From Zoroaster sp. YZ-2022 (taxonomy: Eukaryota > Echinodermata > Asteroidea > Forcipulatida > Zoroasteridae), in assembly GCA_029582265.1 (NCBI GenBank), contig CM055816.1, forward strand, positions 92,495,765 through 92,559,764: a DNA stretch of 64,000 bases, given 5' to 3'. The notes beneath the pieces are model-generated. The model did no database searches. It saw nothing but the letters and a program-made list of their open reading frames with translations, and was not told the DNA's origin. Within the stretch, counting starts at the first letter, position 1. Each line of letters starts with the position of its first letter. The translations under genes and the position numbers were made by a program. Below, in pieces: positions 10,553 through 31,041 of the stretch.

Positions 10553-10895
10553 GTGTCGTGGCCGAGCGGTCTAGCTTACCGGACTCAAGTTCTGGTGTTA
10601 GCAGCAGAATGTGGGTTCGAATCCCGGCCGTGACACTTGTGTCCTTGAGCAAGACACTTAACCATAATTGCTTCTCTCCACCCAGGGGTTAAATGGGTAC
10701 CTGTGAGGGCAGAGTTGGTTGATTAGCCCTATATGCGCTGTAATGGCAGTAATTGAGCTGTATACTCCCCAGGAAGCTGAGATGGTTTCAGGAATGATTT
10801 ATGAGCCTTATGAGCAGGGGTAATAATATGCGCCTTGAGCACCACTCAGTTGGTGGATACGTGCGCTATATAAGTCCACACATTATTATTATTAA
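10553..10895 (+). mobile_element. tRNA-derived SINE with L2-type tail
   Basis: The head (10553-10636) is tRNA-like, with box A TGGCCGAGCGG and box B GGTTCGAATCC, the internal pol III promoter, ending GTGACAC. It is followed by TGTCCTTGAGCAAGACACTT, the conserved middle of the V-SINE/HE1-like superfamily, and then a body. The tail TGCGCCTTGAGC...GGTGGATACGTGCGC ends in an ATT repeat. That tail closely matches the 3' end of the L2 LINE at about 41194-41250 (minus strand), so the SINE probably borrows that LINE's machinery. Repeat X flanks both sides, as expected of an insertion. The head has lost tRNA pairing and is not a functional tRNA. Confidence 0.85.
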
Positions 10896-10960
10896 TAGAG
10901 GGTGCTAATATTTATCCAAATCAAAGGGTAAGATTCGTAACACTATCGTGGGATGCTGAA

Positions 10961-11805
10961 ATAATCGAATCCCGACAACAGAGGACCATATTGGTCTCTA
11001 TTGTGATAGCAACTAAGGACTTATTATCCATTTTGTTTTAAGTCCTCGGTTTGAATGGGTATACACGTACACACCTACTGAATCCCCCCCCCCACACACA
11101 CACACACAGATATCAAAGAAATCGTCAATTGAAAAAAAATTGAGACGCAGAATATAAAATCTGTCTTAACTTAATAGTTCAATAGAAACTTAATAGTTAA
11201 AACGAAATTTAATAGTTAAATAGAAATTTAATAGTTCAATAGAAACATGAACGCACTATGTTGTGATCTTGATGGCGGCATTCATACCACTCTTGTCAAC
11301 ATAATCGATTCGCATTGCCATTTAAAGGCAGCAGACTGTAAAACGAGAAAACGCGTTTTGTGTACAGCACTGGCGTAAATCCGTGATGAAAAGTGTGGGG
11401 TGATTTTAAGCTTTGGGTGCACGGTGCAGTCGACAACTATTCAGAATTTTGCGGTTACAGTACATATTACACCCCCCCCCCCCCCGCCATTTGTTATTGT
11501 ATGTATGATTTTTTCAGCGCATGGAAACTTCTGGAGGGAATGATCCTCTGGACCATCCCCCGGTCAAAACAGTTTGGGGTATATCCGCCATCCCCCCGGG
11601 AGTGAACACATCAAGTATGAGGCGACCTCCAAATGGGATACAAAACAACAATAGGCAACGTGTGGTATCGTGTCCTATTGGGGAATTCATTGGGCAGCAC
11701 GAACATAATAGACGGTTCATAATGTATTGAAATCCAGTCCCTGTGTGGGGAATTCTGTTCAATAGCTTTTTGGGGTTTAACAAAAAATAGTGAGTTGAAT
11801 GTCCT
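10961..11805. repeat. Simple-repeat-rich non-coding stretch
   Basis: Holds a C-run plus CA repeat (11086-11107), about four loose copies of a TTAATAGTT(CA)ATAGAAA unit (about 11167-11250), and a C-run (11473-11486). No gene was recognised; the short frames at 11393-11850 overlap one another on both strands and match nothing. Confidence 0.6.
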
Positions 11806-21308
<9,503 letters not shown>

Positions 21309-24120
21309 TTTCACTTTGTCATCTGTTGGTGGCCTTTTTGTGTACGCTTTGTCAGTTGGCATGAGCGTGTAACATCTCTTCTTCATCGTCCAGCTTGCCT
21401 GGTTCAGTGTTCTTGCCACTTTGTCATCTGGTGAGTGCCTTGTCAGTTGGACATGAGCTGTAACATCTCTTTCTTCATAGTCCAGCTTGCCTGGTTCACA
21501 GTGTCCTTCCACTTTGTTATCAGGTGACGTGGCCTTTGCAGTTGGACATGAGCGTGTAACATTCTTTTCATCGTCCAACTTTCTGGTTACAGTGTTCTTC
21601 CTTTGTCATCTGGTGGATGTGTCCCTTTCACTTTGTCATCTGGTGGATGTGTCCTCGTCTGCTGGGCATGAGCGTGTAACTTTTCTTTTCTTCCCGTCCA
21701 GCTTGCCTTGGTTCAGAGTGTCTTCCAATTTGTATCTGGTGGATGTGCCCTTTCACTGTCAGTTGGACATGGCAGCGTGTAACATTTCTTTCTTCATAGT
21801 CCAGCTTGCCTGGTTCATCTTCCACTTTGTCATCAGGTGACGTGCCCTTGTCAGTTGGACATGAGCGTGTAACATCTCTTTCATCGTCCAGCTTGCCTGG
21901 TTCACAGTGTTCTTCCACTTTGTCATCTGGTGGCGATGTGTCCTTTCTTTGTCATCTGGTGGATGTGTACTTTGTCAGTGGCGAGCGTTTAACATTCTTT
22001 CTTCATCGTCCAGCTTGCCTGGTTCACAGTGTTCTTCCACTTTGTATTTGGTGGACGTGGCCCTTTGCCAGTTGGAATGAGCTGTACATCTTTTCTTCAT
22101 CATCCAGCTTGCCTGGTTCACATGTCCTTCCACTTTGTCTATCTGGTGGACGTCCCTTTGTCAGTTGGACATGAGCGTGTAACATCTCTTTCTTCTCGTC
22201 CACTGCCTGGTCACAGTGTTCTTCCATTTGTCATCGGTGATGTCCTTTCACTTTGTCATCTGGTGGTTGTGCCGCTTTGCCAGATGGACTTGAGCGTTTG
22301 ATCTCTTTCTTCATCATCCGCGCTTTGCCTGGTTCACAGTGTTCTTCCACGTTGTCATCTGCGGATGTGCCCCTTGTCGCTGGACATGAGCTGTTCAACA
22401 TCTTTTTCTTCATCGTCCAGCTTGCTCAGTTTACATGTCAGTCCACTTTGTTATCTGGTGGACGTGCCCTTGTCAGTTTGACATGGCGTGTGCATCTCTT
22501 TCTGTCAGTGGGCCAGCTTGCCTGGTTCACAGTGTTCTTCCACTTGTCATCTGGTGATGTGTCCTTCACTTTGTCATCTGGTGATGACCTTGTCAGTTGG
22601 CAGACTGTAACATTTCTTTCTTCATCATCCAGCTTGCCTGGTTCACGTGTCCTTCCACTTTGTCATCAGGTGAGTGCCTTTGTCAGTTGGACATGAGCAT
22701 TAACATCTCTTCTTCATCGTCCAGCTTGCCTGTTCACAGTGTCCTTTCACTTTGTTATCTGGTGGACGTGGCCCTTTGTCAGTTGGACATGAGCGTTTAA
22801 CATATCTTTCTTCATGTCCAGCTTGCCTGGTTCTGATGTTCTTCCACCCGTCATGTGGTGGATGTTCCTTTCACCTTTACATCTGGTGGATGTGTCCTTT
22901 GTCAGTTGGGTATGAGCGTTTATCATCTCTTTCTCTCATCGTCCAGTTTGTGCCTGGTTCTACTCAGTGTCCTTCCACTTTGCCATCTGGTGGACGTGGT
23001 CCTTTGTCAGCGGACATGAGCGTTTAACATCTCTTCTTCATCATCCAGGTTGCCTGGTTCACAGTGTCCTTCCACTTTGTCATCTGGTGGACGTGGCTTT
23101 ATCAGCTGGACATGAGCGTTTAACATCTATTTCTTCATCGTCCAGTCGGCCTGGTTCACAGTGTCTTCCCAGACCTTGTCATCTGGTGGATGTGTCCCTT
23201 TCACTTTGTCATCGGTGGATGACAAATATTCTCGTCAGTTGCTGTCAACATTTCTTTCTTCATCATCAGCTTCCTGGTTCAGTGTCCTTCCACTTTGTCA
23301 TCAGGTCGATGTGGCCCTTTGTCAGTTGGACATGAGCGTGTAACATCTCTTTCTTCATCGTCCAGCTTGCCTTGGTCTGGCTGTGTCTTCCACTTTGTCA
23401 TCATCAGGTGGATGTGTCCCTTTGTCAGTTGGACATGAGCGTTGTAACATCTCTTTCTTTCTTCATCATCCAGCTTGCCTGGTTCAATTACAACCTTCCA
23501 CTTTGTTATCTTGTGGACGTGCCACCTGCCAGCTGGGATGAGCATGGTGTAACATCTTTCGCGATCGTCCAGCCTGCCTGGTTCACAGTGTTCTTCCACT
23601 TTGGTCATCCAAGATGTCCCCTTTCACTTTGTCATCCGGTGGATGTGTGTCCCTTGTCAGTTGGGCATGAGCGTGTAACATCTTTTCTTCCCCGTCCAGC
23701 TTGCCTGATTCACAGTGTCCTTCCACTTTGTCATCTGGTGGTGTGCTGCCTTTGTCCAGATGGACTTGTTGCTGTAACATCTTCTTTTCTTCATCAGTCC
23801 AGCTTGCCTGGTTCACAGTAGCCCTTCCACTTTGTCATCAGGTGGATGCCCCTTTGTCAGTTGGACATGAGCGTTCAACATCTTTTTCTTCATCGTCCAG
23901 CTTGCCTGGTTTACAATGTCTTCCACTTTTGTCATCTGGTGGATGTGTCCCTCTAATTTTGTCATCTGGTGGATGTGTCCTTTGTCAGTTGGGCACGGGA
24001 GCGTGTAACTCTCTTTCTTCATCGTCCAGCTTGCCTGGTTCACTGTCCTTCCACTTTGTCATCTGGTGGAGAGTCCCTTTGCTCAGTTGAGACTGAGCGT
24101 TTAACATCTCTTTTCATCAT
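21309..24120 (-). repeat. Satellite continuation with dense small indels
   Basis: Same 99/129-bp units, but almost every unit carries one- to five-base deletions or insertions, unlike the clean arrays on either side. Examples are CTGGTGAGTGCC and CATCGTCCACTGCC where whole bases are missing. The error style and the abrupt recovery after 24120 point to unpolished long-read sequence, not biological decay. Confidence 0.85.
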
Positions 24121-24450
24121 CCAGCTTGCCTGGTTCACAGTGTTCTTCCACTTTGTCATCAGGTGGATGTGCCCCTTTGTCAGTTGGACATGAGCGTCTA
24201 ACATCTCTTTCTTCATCGTCCAGCTTGCCTGGTTTACAATGTCCTTCCACTTTGTCATCTGGTGGATGTGTCCCTTTCACCTTGTCATCTGGTGGATGTG
24301 TCCCTTTGTCAGTTGGGCACGAGCGTTTATCATCTCTTTCTTCATCGTCCAGCTTGCCTGGTTCACCATGTCCTTCCACTTTGCCATCTGGTGGACGTGT
24401 CCCTTTGTCAGTTGGACATGAGCGTTTAACATCTCTTTCTTCATCTTCCA
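24121..24450 (-). repeat. Satellite, final clean units
   Basis: About three intact units, including one 129-bp form. The array ends near 24450 after TCTTTCTTCATCTTCCAGG and passes into unrelated sequence. Confidence 0.9.
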
Positions 24451-25112
24451 GGTTGCCAACTGGTTTACGATGTCTTATGGAACAAATTGATGTCCAGCCA
24501 AGTAATTTTCAAGTTGATGGTGAGTCAAGACCACTCTCTCCAAATGGAGTTAAAAGACACAAGAGCAAAATGCTTTAGTTAAGCACAACAAGATAAGAGA
24601 ATAGCTTACACAACTGAAACGTCACACAAAGTCGTAAAATCGTGGTAAATTAGGAAAGAGTAACTGCTGGTATTGTCAAAAAAGGGGCCTGGATTGTGTA
24701 CACATTAGTACTGAGCAGCGTCACCAAATCAGGGAAGCTTATTACAACATGGCTGATTTACAGAAACAACGAGAATGGCTTATAAGACATATATCTGTTA
24801 ACAAGGATACTGAACAATAAAATAAGTATTCCTCTTTATCTGCCGCATCCAAGTGATGACGCCCATAAATGGCAGCCATGTCGTCATTTCACAGGCACCA
24901 TTGGCATTTTTCTCGGGCAAGTGCGCACCACTTTGAGTAAGCTTAATACGTTTGGTATACTATGAGAAACGTGGTGGACGACAGAAGGTCGACAAGGACA
25001 AATCACTGAGAGAGCAGGTGAAAACTCAATTCATTAAATTTCGCGATGGAGTCACATTACTGTAGGGCTAACTGCAAATGCCAGTATCTGTCTCCTGACC
25101 TTAACTTCACGT
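24451..25112 (+). pseudogene. Decayed invertebrate transposon-like ORF
   Basis: At 24659-24820 a frame reads SNCWYCQKRGLDCVHIS, then EAYYNMADLQKQREWL and RHISVN. At about 25026-25112 another frame reads AMESHYCRANCKCQYLSPDL. Both resemble, in order, a widespread uncharacterised invertebrate protein family of probable transposon origin, which has a Cys-pair segment followed by a 'rQxI...W.l.d..kQr.fI' block and later an 'E.HYCRan.kr.YL..dLN' block. Here the Cys motif is degenerate and the two halves are in different frames with stops between them. The family match is from memory of its pattern, so moderate confidence only. Confidence 0.45.
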
Positions 25113-25117
25113 TCGAA

Positions 25118-25160
25118 ACGTAAGGCCAATAACCATTATTTTAAAATTAATAGTTACCAG
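25118..25160. repeat. Dispersed motif shared with 511-547 and 62085-62140
   Basis: AAGGCCAATAACCATTATTT followed by TAAAATTAATAGTTACC resembles the other two sites. It is probably the end of an old transposon family; in two of the three sites it is preceded by a TTCGAAACGT- or TTCAAAACAT-like motif. Confidence 0.5.
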
Positions 25161-25317
25161 GTATGTCCGAACTTCATTTGTCATGATTTCAAAAAAGCGA
25201 AAATGCACTTGAGGAAAACATAATAACCCTGTTACATTTACACTTCCAAAAATGCCAATATTTTCAGTATTGTGGACAATATTTGCGTGATTTGTTTTTA
25301 AACTAATAGCATGACAA

Positions 25318-25999
25318 GTAAGACTAATTGCGGTGACACCATGTGGAATCTCAATTGAGTAGTAATTAGTTCTCAAAAGAACTGGTGGTACAACTCGACG
25401 TTTCGATCAGTATGCTCTGATCGTCCTCGGGAGAATGCCGGACTCTGGAAAATGCTGCTGCTTAAGTAGATTGCTGGAGGATCATCCTGGCATGAATGTA
25501 TGCTGGAGGATTAGTTCGTTGAGGCGTGCAGGCGGAAACTGTGAGACTATGAGACTAGGATCCTAGGGGTTGGGGAGAGGAGTGTGTGCTCACTGAACTG
25601 AATCAGTTGCTAAGCGATGCTACCAGGGGATGGAGGGTGGTTGACTTAGGACATAGGAGATCCCTCAGTCTGGGTGGGTTATGGACTCGACATAGAAGAT
25701 CCTTCAGTTCGTAGTAGTGGTCGCCGTGTCGCTGATGTAGTAGTCGATATCCTGTGGCACAGTGTCGTGTTTGACGATCTCGATGGCCTCTGATGCGTCT
25801 AAAAGCAAGTGTGTCGATGGGTGTGATGAGTTGGGCTGCCTGCCAGTCGATTTGCGGTCCTTGATGTGCGAGTGCTTGACGATGGCGGACTTCGAAATCT
25901 CCTCTGCGGCTGTGTGCTCTGGTGTTCCTTCAATCTGATGGGAGGAGTTCAATTCAATAGCAGCATGACAAATAGCAATAGAGGAGTGTTGCAATATTT
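25318..25999 (-). mobile_element. Penelope-like element, C-terminal endonuclease and 3' region
   Basis: The minus strand at about 25704-25950 encodes EEISKSAIVKHSHIKD and then SEAIEIVKHDTVPQDIDYYI. This matches the end of the GIY-YIG endonuclease of Penelope-like retroelements (pattern 'SAIveH...I...REAIEI.K'), with frame damage between. Downstream, the 3' non-coding part carries a conserved hairpin (CGATCAG/CTGATCG, 25404-25423) and ends at a fixed point, AGTCTTAC, at 25318. The same 3' region recurs at 38707-39303 and, diverged, at 52455-52640. The 5' side runs into the assembly gap. Confidence 0.65.
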
Positions 26000-26000
26000 A

Positions 26001-26500
26001 NNNNNNNNNNNNNNNNNNNNNNNNNNNNNNNNNNNNNNNNNNNNNNNNNNNNNNNNNNNNNNNNNNNNNNNNNNNNNNNNNNNNNNNNNNNNNNNNNNNN
26101 NNNNNNNNNNNNNNNNNNNNNNNNNNNNNNNNNNNNNNNNNNNNNNNNNNNNNNNNNNNNNNNNNNNNNNNNNNNNNNNNNNNNNNNNNNNNNNNNNNNN
26201 NNNNNNNNNNNNNNNNNNNNNNNNNNNNNNNNNNNNNNNNNNNNNNNNNNNNNNNNNNNNNNNNNNNNNNNNNNNNNNNNNNNNNNNNNNNNNNNNNNNN
26301 NNNNNNNNNNNNNNNNNNNNNNNNNNNNNNNNNNNNNNNNNNNNNNNNNNNNNNNNNNNNNNNNNNNNNNNNNNNNNNNNNNNNNNNNNNNNNNNNNNNN
26401 NNNNNNNNNNNNNNNNNNNNNNNNNNNNNNNNNNNNNNNNNNNNNNNNNNNNNNNNNNNNNNNNNNNNNNNNNNNNNNNNNNNNNNNNNNNNNNNNNNNN
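26001..26500. other. Assembly gap, 500 N
   Basis: Exactly 500 N, a conventional placeholder; true size unknown. It separates the Penelope-like element from the pyrimidine-rich run before the first Tx1 LINE. Confidence 1.
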
Positions 26501-26768
26501 TTTTCCTCTTTTTCTCGCCTCTTTCCTTTTTCCCCCCTTTTTTTTCTTCTTCTTTTTTTTTTTTTTTTTCTCTTTTCTCTTTTCCTTTTTTTTTTTTTTT
26601 CTTTTTTTTCCCTCTTGTTTTTTTTTTTCCTCCCCCCCCCTTTTTTCTTCCCTTTTTTTCTTTTTTTTTCCCTTTTTTTTCTTTTTTTCTTTTTCTTTTC
26701 TTTTCCTTTTTTTTTCTTTTTTTTTTTCCTTTTTTTTTTTCTTTCTTTTTTTCTTTTCCCCTTCCTTT

Positions 26769-26830
<62 letters not shown>
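26501..26830. repeat. Pyrimidine-rich low-complexity tract ending in a CT repeat
   Basis: Nearly pure T and C, with a regular CT dinucleotide repeat from about 26775 to 26830. It borders the gap and is probably partly unreliable. The CT repeat directly abuts the truncated 5' end of the first Tx1 LINE and is the left half of its apparent target. Confidence 0.9.
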
Positions 26831-26833
<3 letters not shown>

Positions 26834-29800
26834 GACGTTGTGGTCGGAGGTGCTGGATCGTTTGCATGCGCCCACCGAGCATAGATCCAGAGTCGCAGCA
26901 GCTCTCAAGGAAACTGTAGGTGCACTCTCTCTGTGTGATGTTTGGTGTAGACTGAATCCCCAGAAACAACAAATTACCTGGCTGCGGAACAACCCCTCCA
27001 GGGATTGTGGTGTTTCCAAAGCCAGGTTAGATCGTTTGTATCTTCATCCTGATATTTTATCCTCTATTCATTTATGCAAAATAACTTCTCTCTCTGATCA
27101 CTCCGCCATTTCTTTAAAAATTCAACTACCCTCACCTAATTTCCGGGGTAGCGCCTACTGGCATTTTAATAATTCACTTCTTCAGGATGAAGCATACAAA
27201 CAAATTATAACTTGTTTCTGGGGAGAATGGCGTAAAAAACAGTCCGATTTCCCCAATTTAAATTCTTGGTGGGACTTTGGCAAGTCCCACATCAAATCTA
27301 TTACTCAAAAATTTTCAAATAAATTGCTTCCGAGAAACGTGGAGCTCTTTTTCAAATAAATCGGACTATTGACGACCTTCAGTCTGCGCCAGAAATCACA
27401 CCAGAGACAAGGCAGGTCCTTCTTGAACAAAAAGAAAAACTAAACTCTATTCTAAAAAATCGAGCGCAGGGCGCCCTCATCAGGTCGAGATTTAAACACG
27501 TTACCGAGGTAGATACCTCATCTTCATATTGTTTTAATCTTGAAAAATCAAAATCTCTTTCTAAAGCTATCTCCAGAATCCGCTTGGATTCTGGAGAAAT
27601 TACTCAAAAAAATTCCCTTATAAAAGCTTATGTTTCAAACTTTTATAAAAACCTTTACTCTAAAAACTCGACCGATGAGGGCGCCCGCGAAAACATTTTA
27701 AGGGACCTGCCTCATCTTGATCCTCTAGAGGCAGAGGACCTGGAGCGTCCTCTGTCTCTAGAGGAATTAGAAATAGTTGTTGGCCAACTTGGCAAGGATA
27801 AAACGCCTGGCCTGGACGGCCTGTCCGGTGAATTCTATCAAACTTGTTGGCATATTCTAAAAAACGATCTACTTTCTGTCTTAAATCTTTCTTTTCTCAC
27901 CGGCGGGCTTCCTCGTTCGTTCAGGAGGGCGGTAATTACTCTTTTACCCAAGAAGGGAGATCTGGCCGACATAGCCAATTGGCGGCCAATCTCCCTTCTA
28001 AACAACGATTACAAAATCCTTGCAAGGTTGCTCGCTAACAGACTGAAAGAGTGCATCGGCAGCGTCGTAGGTGAGGATCAGACCTACTACGTCCCTGGAC
28101 GCTCAATCCATGACAACGTAGGTCTGATAAGGGACATCATTGACTATGCCAATGAAAATGATGTCCCTTTAGCCGTGGTCAACCTCGATCAGCAAAAAGC
28201 GTTCGATAAAGTTGATCGCGACTACCTCTTCGACACCATGAGAGCTATGGGCTTCGGAGAACGTTTCCTTGACTACATAAAAATCATGTACAGCGGTTCC
28301 GAGTTTGGTCCAAAAATCTGCGGCTCTCTGACGGCCCCCCCTTCTCCGTTGAGAAGGGCATCCGTCAGGGCTCCACTCGGGACTGCTGTACTCAATTGCT
28401 ATCGAACCTTTTCTAAATCGCCTGAGGTGCGAAGTCGGGGAAAACGGTTTCCGAATGCCCGGCGCTGACGTCTCTTGCTCGGTGTCTGCGTATGCAGATG
28501 ATGTCTCTGTTTTTGTCACCTCCGAGCGCGGCTTTGACGCGATCAGAGACACTTACAATCTCTTTGGTCGCGTTTCTGCCGCGCGCCTAAATACGAGAAA
28601 AACCCAGGGGTTGTGGGCAGGATCGTGGATCGGACGAAGCGACCGGCCGCTCAATTTTTCGTGGAATGACGATGGCTTGTCTTTCCTCGGAGTTCACTTA
28701 GGAAATACCAAAACTTATAATGATAAAAACTGGGATATTTGCAAATCACGTTTGTCTGAAACCCTCGCTAGCTGGTCTGGCATCTCGACCTCCCTTTCAT
28801 TTAAAGGGAGAGTCTTGATTGCCAACCAGCATACTGCATCCAAATTTGTTCACTGTCTGGCGGCACTTGCCCCGCCAGACGATTTCCTAAGTGAACTCCA
28901 ACGGCGGCTGGTCGATTTCGTCTGGTCCAACAAAAAACACTACCTTAAAGAACAAATTGTGTATCAGAAACCTGACAAGGGGGGGTTCGGCCTTGTCAAC
29001 CTCCAGGCACGAGTTCTCACCTTCAGACTATCACATATTTTTCGCTTCCTTAAAGGTGATTCTCATCACTCGTTTAACCTTTTTCAGTATCACCTTCGTC
29101 GCTACAAAAAACTAAACTATGACTTTCATCTTTTCTACTTAAATACCGATCCGATTTTTGACATCGGAATGCCCTCATATTATGGTGAGATCATGCGTGC
29201 CTGGAGGTTGTCTGGAGCTCGGTTAGATATAATACACGACTCAGTCAGCCATGTCATTAATTTACCCATAAATACTCCCTTAATTGAAAATGCAACTGAT
29301 GATGGGGCATCCCTCTCTGAGCGGCTCTGGACACGTGGGGTCGGCCTGGTGAGGGATCTTCTAAACTTTTCTTCCGGATCTTGGCAACAGCATAATGACA
29401 TCTCCTCTTCAAGCACATCTCGTCCTCCATCTTCTAGGCTTCTTCAGAAACAACTTTCCTCCATGCACACTACTCTCATCAGTTTGTTCCCTTCCCTGTT
29501 CAACAAAAGAGGATTTCTCCAACCCGTATCCGTACTGCAAAGTGTTTCTTCAAAACCAGACCGTCCCCTCAACGTCATCATCAACAATTTGGACAAAGCT
29601 TTCTCCGCACCATCCAAAGAACTCTACAACATCATCAACAACAACTTTAACCCAGATCCTTCAAAAGCAACTTCATACTGGCACAAAATGGAGTCCTGAA
29701 AACAACACAATCATTCAGTGGAAAAACATCTATAGCCCCCCATCCTCCAAAAAAGAAGGCGATCTACAATTTAAACTTCTCCACAATATCCTCGCATCAC

Positions 29801-30809
29801 TTCAAGTTCTTCATCACCTCAACCCGGCCATCTCCTCAACGTGTGGATGGTGCGGAGACAAGGGGACGGTCTGCCATCTCTTCATCACCTGTCCGTCTAT
29901 CCAACATCTACTAAATTGTCTATACAGTCTTCTACACCGTCTTCTTCCTGACCTGCAACTGAACTTTGACCTCTATTGGGCCTTGATCCCATGTGCTAGG
30001 GGCCGCAATAGAGAGGCGGTACGCTTATCAAATTTCCTGATCGTCAGTTGCAAATACGTCATTTATAATCTTTACAGAACCGCTAATTTTGTTGATCCTC
30101 TATTAATTTTTATCCACCGAATTAAAAACAAGATAATCTTCGAATACAACTATTTTAAGCTTGTCAATAATGATGATGAATTTCTAAAAAAATGGAACAT
30201 AAATAATACATTATTCATCATCATTAATGACAAGCTGACATGGCTGATTTAAACCCGGTTAGAATTACTAAATTTGCTCCTCCTTTCTGACCACTCTCGG
30301 TCCCCTTCTCTCTCGTCCCCTTTTTGGGGACAGTTTCTTTTCTTCTCTTTCTATAACCTTTGTCTTTGGGAGCCGCTGGAGTGGGACATAAGGCCCACAC
30401 CAGTAATGCCAGTGGCTCCCCACCCCAGGGGAACCATGGTGGGTTCGGCTCACGCCAAAAAACGTGTTGCCGCGCCCACCGCACTGGAACCCCTTTCCTC
30501 TTTTCTTCTTCACGTATTTCTGTTCTTTTTCTGAGGAGCCTTTATTATATTTTTTGGTTAAAGTTTACATGATTACTTTTCATAAAATTTTGTATTTAGT
30601 ACTGTTCATTGTTTTTTCGATAACATGTACCAAATATTTGCTCATTTCCTGATGACTTAAAAATGTATGAATGCTTTTCCGAATTGTTAATTATTCTTTG
30701 GTGATGTAAAAATCATCTGTATCAATCCACTATTCTTTTATTGTATATTTTGACTTTGTTTTTAAATTTGTAAATGAAATAAAGTTTGTCATTGAAAAGT
30801 CAAAAAAAG
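26831..30809 (+). mobile_element. Tx1-type LINE, 5'-truncated copy A
   Basis: Bounded by a CT repeat on the left (to 26830) and a TC repeat on the right (from 30810). It contains the end of an APE-type endonuclease, reverse transcriptase, C-terminal zinc knuckle, a 3' UTR with AATAAA at 30778-30783, and the 3' terminus GAAAAGTCAAAAAAAG. The same terminus ends copy B. The 5' truncation removes ORF1 and most of the endonuclease. Homology to copy B is clear along the full length, but protein differences are many, so these are different subfamilies or old copies. Confidence 0.88.
26832..30252 (+). pseudogene. ORF2 of Tx1-type LINE copy A (endonuclease end + RT)
   Basis: The endonuclease tail begins LDRLHAPTEHRSRVAAALK and includes SDHSAISLKI. 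About 30 bp that hold the GGDFN motif in copy B are missing just before it. RT follows in 27584-28340: TPGLDGLSGEFYQ, LLPKKGDLADIANWRPISLL, NLDQQKAFDKVDRDYLF. A frameshift near 28340 breaks the KGIRQG region. The frame from 28455 has SAYADDVSVFV (YADD 28491-28502), FLGVHLGNT and FKGRVLIANQ. After another shift near 29697 the C-terminus carries CGWCGDKGTVCHLFITC, a CCHC knuckle found at the end of L1/Tx1 ORF2 proteins, and then WALIPCARGRNREAVRLSNF. There are at least three frame breaks, so it is inactive. Confidence 0.9.
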
Positions 30810-30823
30810 TCTCTCTCTCTCTC
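30810..30823. repeat. TC dinucleotide repeat between LINE copies A and B
   Basis: Seven TC units separate the 3' end of copy A from the 5' end of copy B (GAGGTGGTAAGACG). They serve as right flank of one and left flank of the other, as expected if both inserted into one TC microsatellite. Confidence 0.9.
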
Positions 30824-31041
30824 GAGGTGGTAAGACGTGTGTTTTTTGAGCTCCGGTAAAATCACTTTTATTGGCCGTTTATACTTACAAGTTTACTATT
30901 TTTTGTACATCATTGTATTTATTATTATCTATAGAATTATATTATTCGTCCTTCTCTGTCAGATTATCGGTATTTTTTATGGTTTTTGGGAGTTTCTTGG
31001 TTTGGTTTTTCGGGTTGGTTTTGGTACTGTGGACGGCCATC

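Larger units (their letters stand above)
8071..10960. repeat. Dispersed repeat X (copy 1), split by insertions
   Basis: Segments 8071-8182, 10147-10550 and 10896-10960 match, in order, a continuous sequence at about 38305-38705 and 39304-39390. Shared phrases include GGTCAACAAAATA, GCACGCACGCAA and GGTAAGATTCGTAACA. Compared with the second copy, this one is interrupted by the RTE LINE plus LTR-like block (8183-10146) and by the SINE (10553-10895). The family itself was not identified; it shows no coding sequence. Confidence 0.7.

Noticed and set aside
10553..10636. tRNA gene (Ser/Leu-like, with A and B boxes)
   Set aside because: Acceptor and anticodon pairing are poor, and it is followed directly by SINE body and L2-type tail, so it is the SINE head.
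25380..25440. Active hammerhead ribozyme
   Set aside because: The core-like string has an extra base after CTGANGA, and I could not find a stem III or a cleavage triplet in position; kept only as a hairpin observation.
25866..27359. Single ORF spanning the N gap
   Set aside because: Frame length is set by N translated as X; only the part after 26830 is LINE coding sequence.
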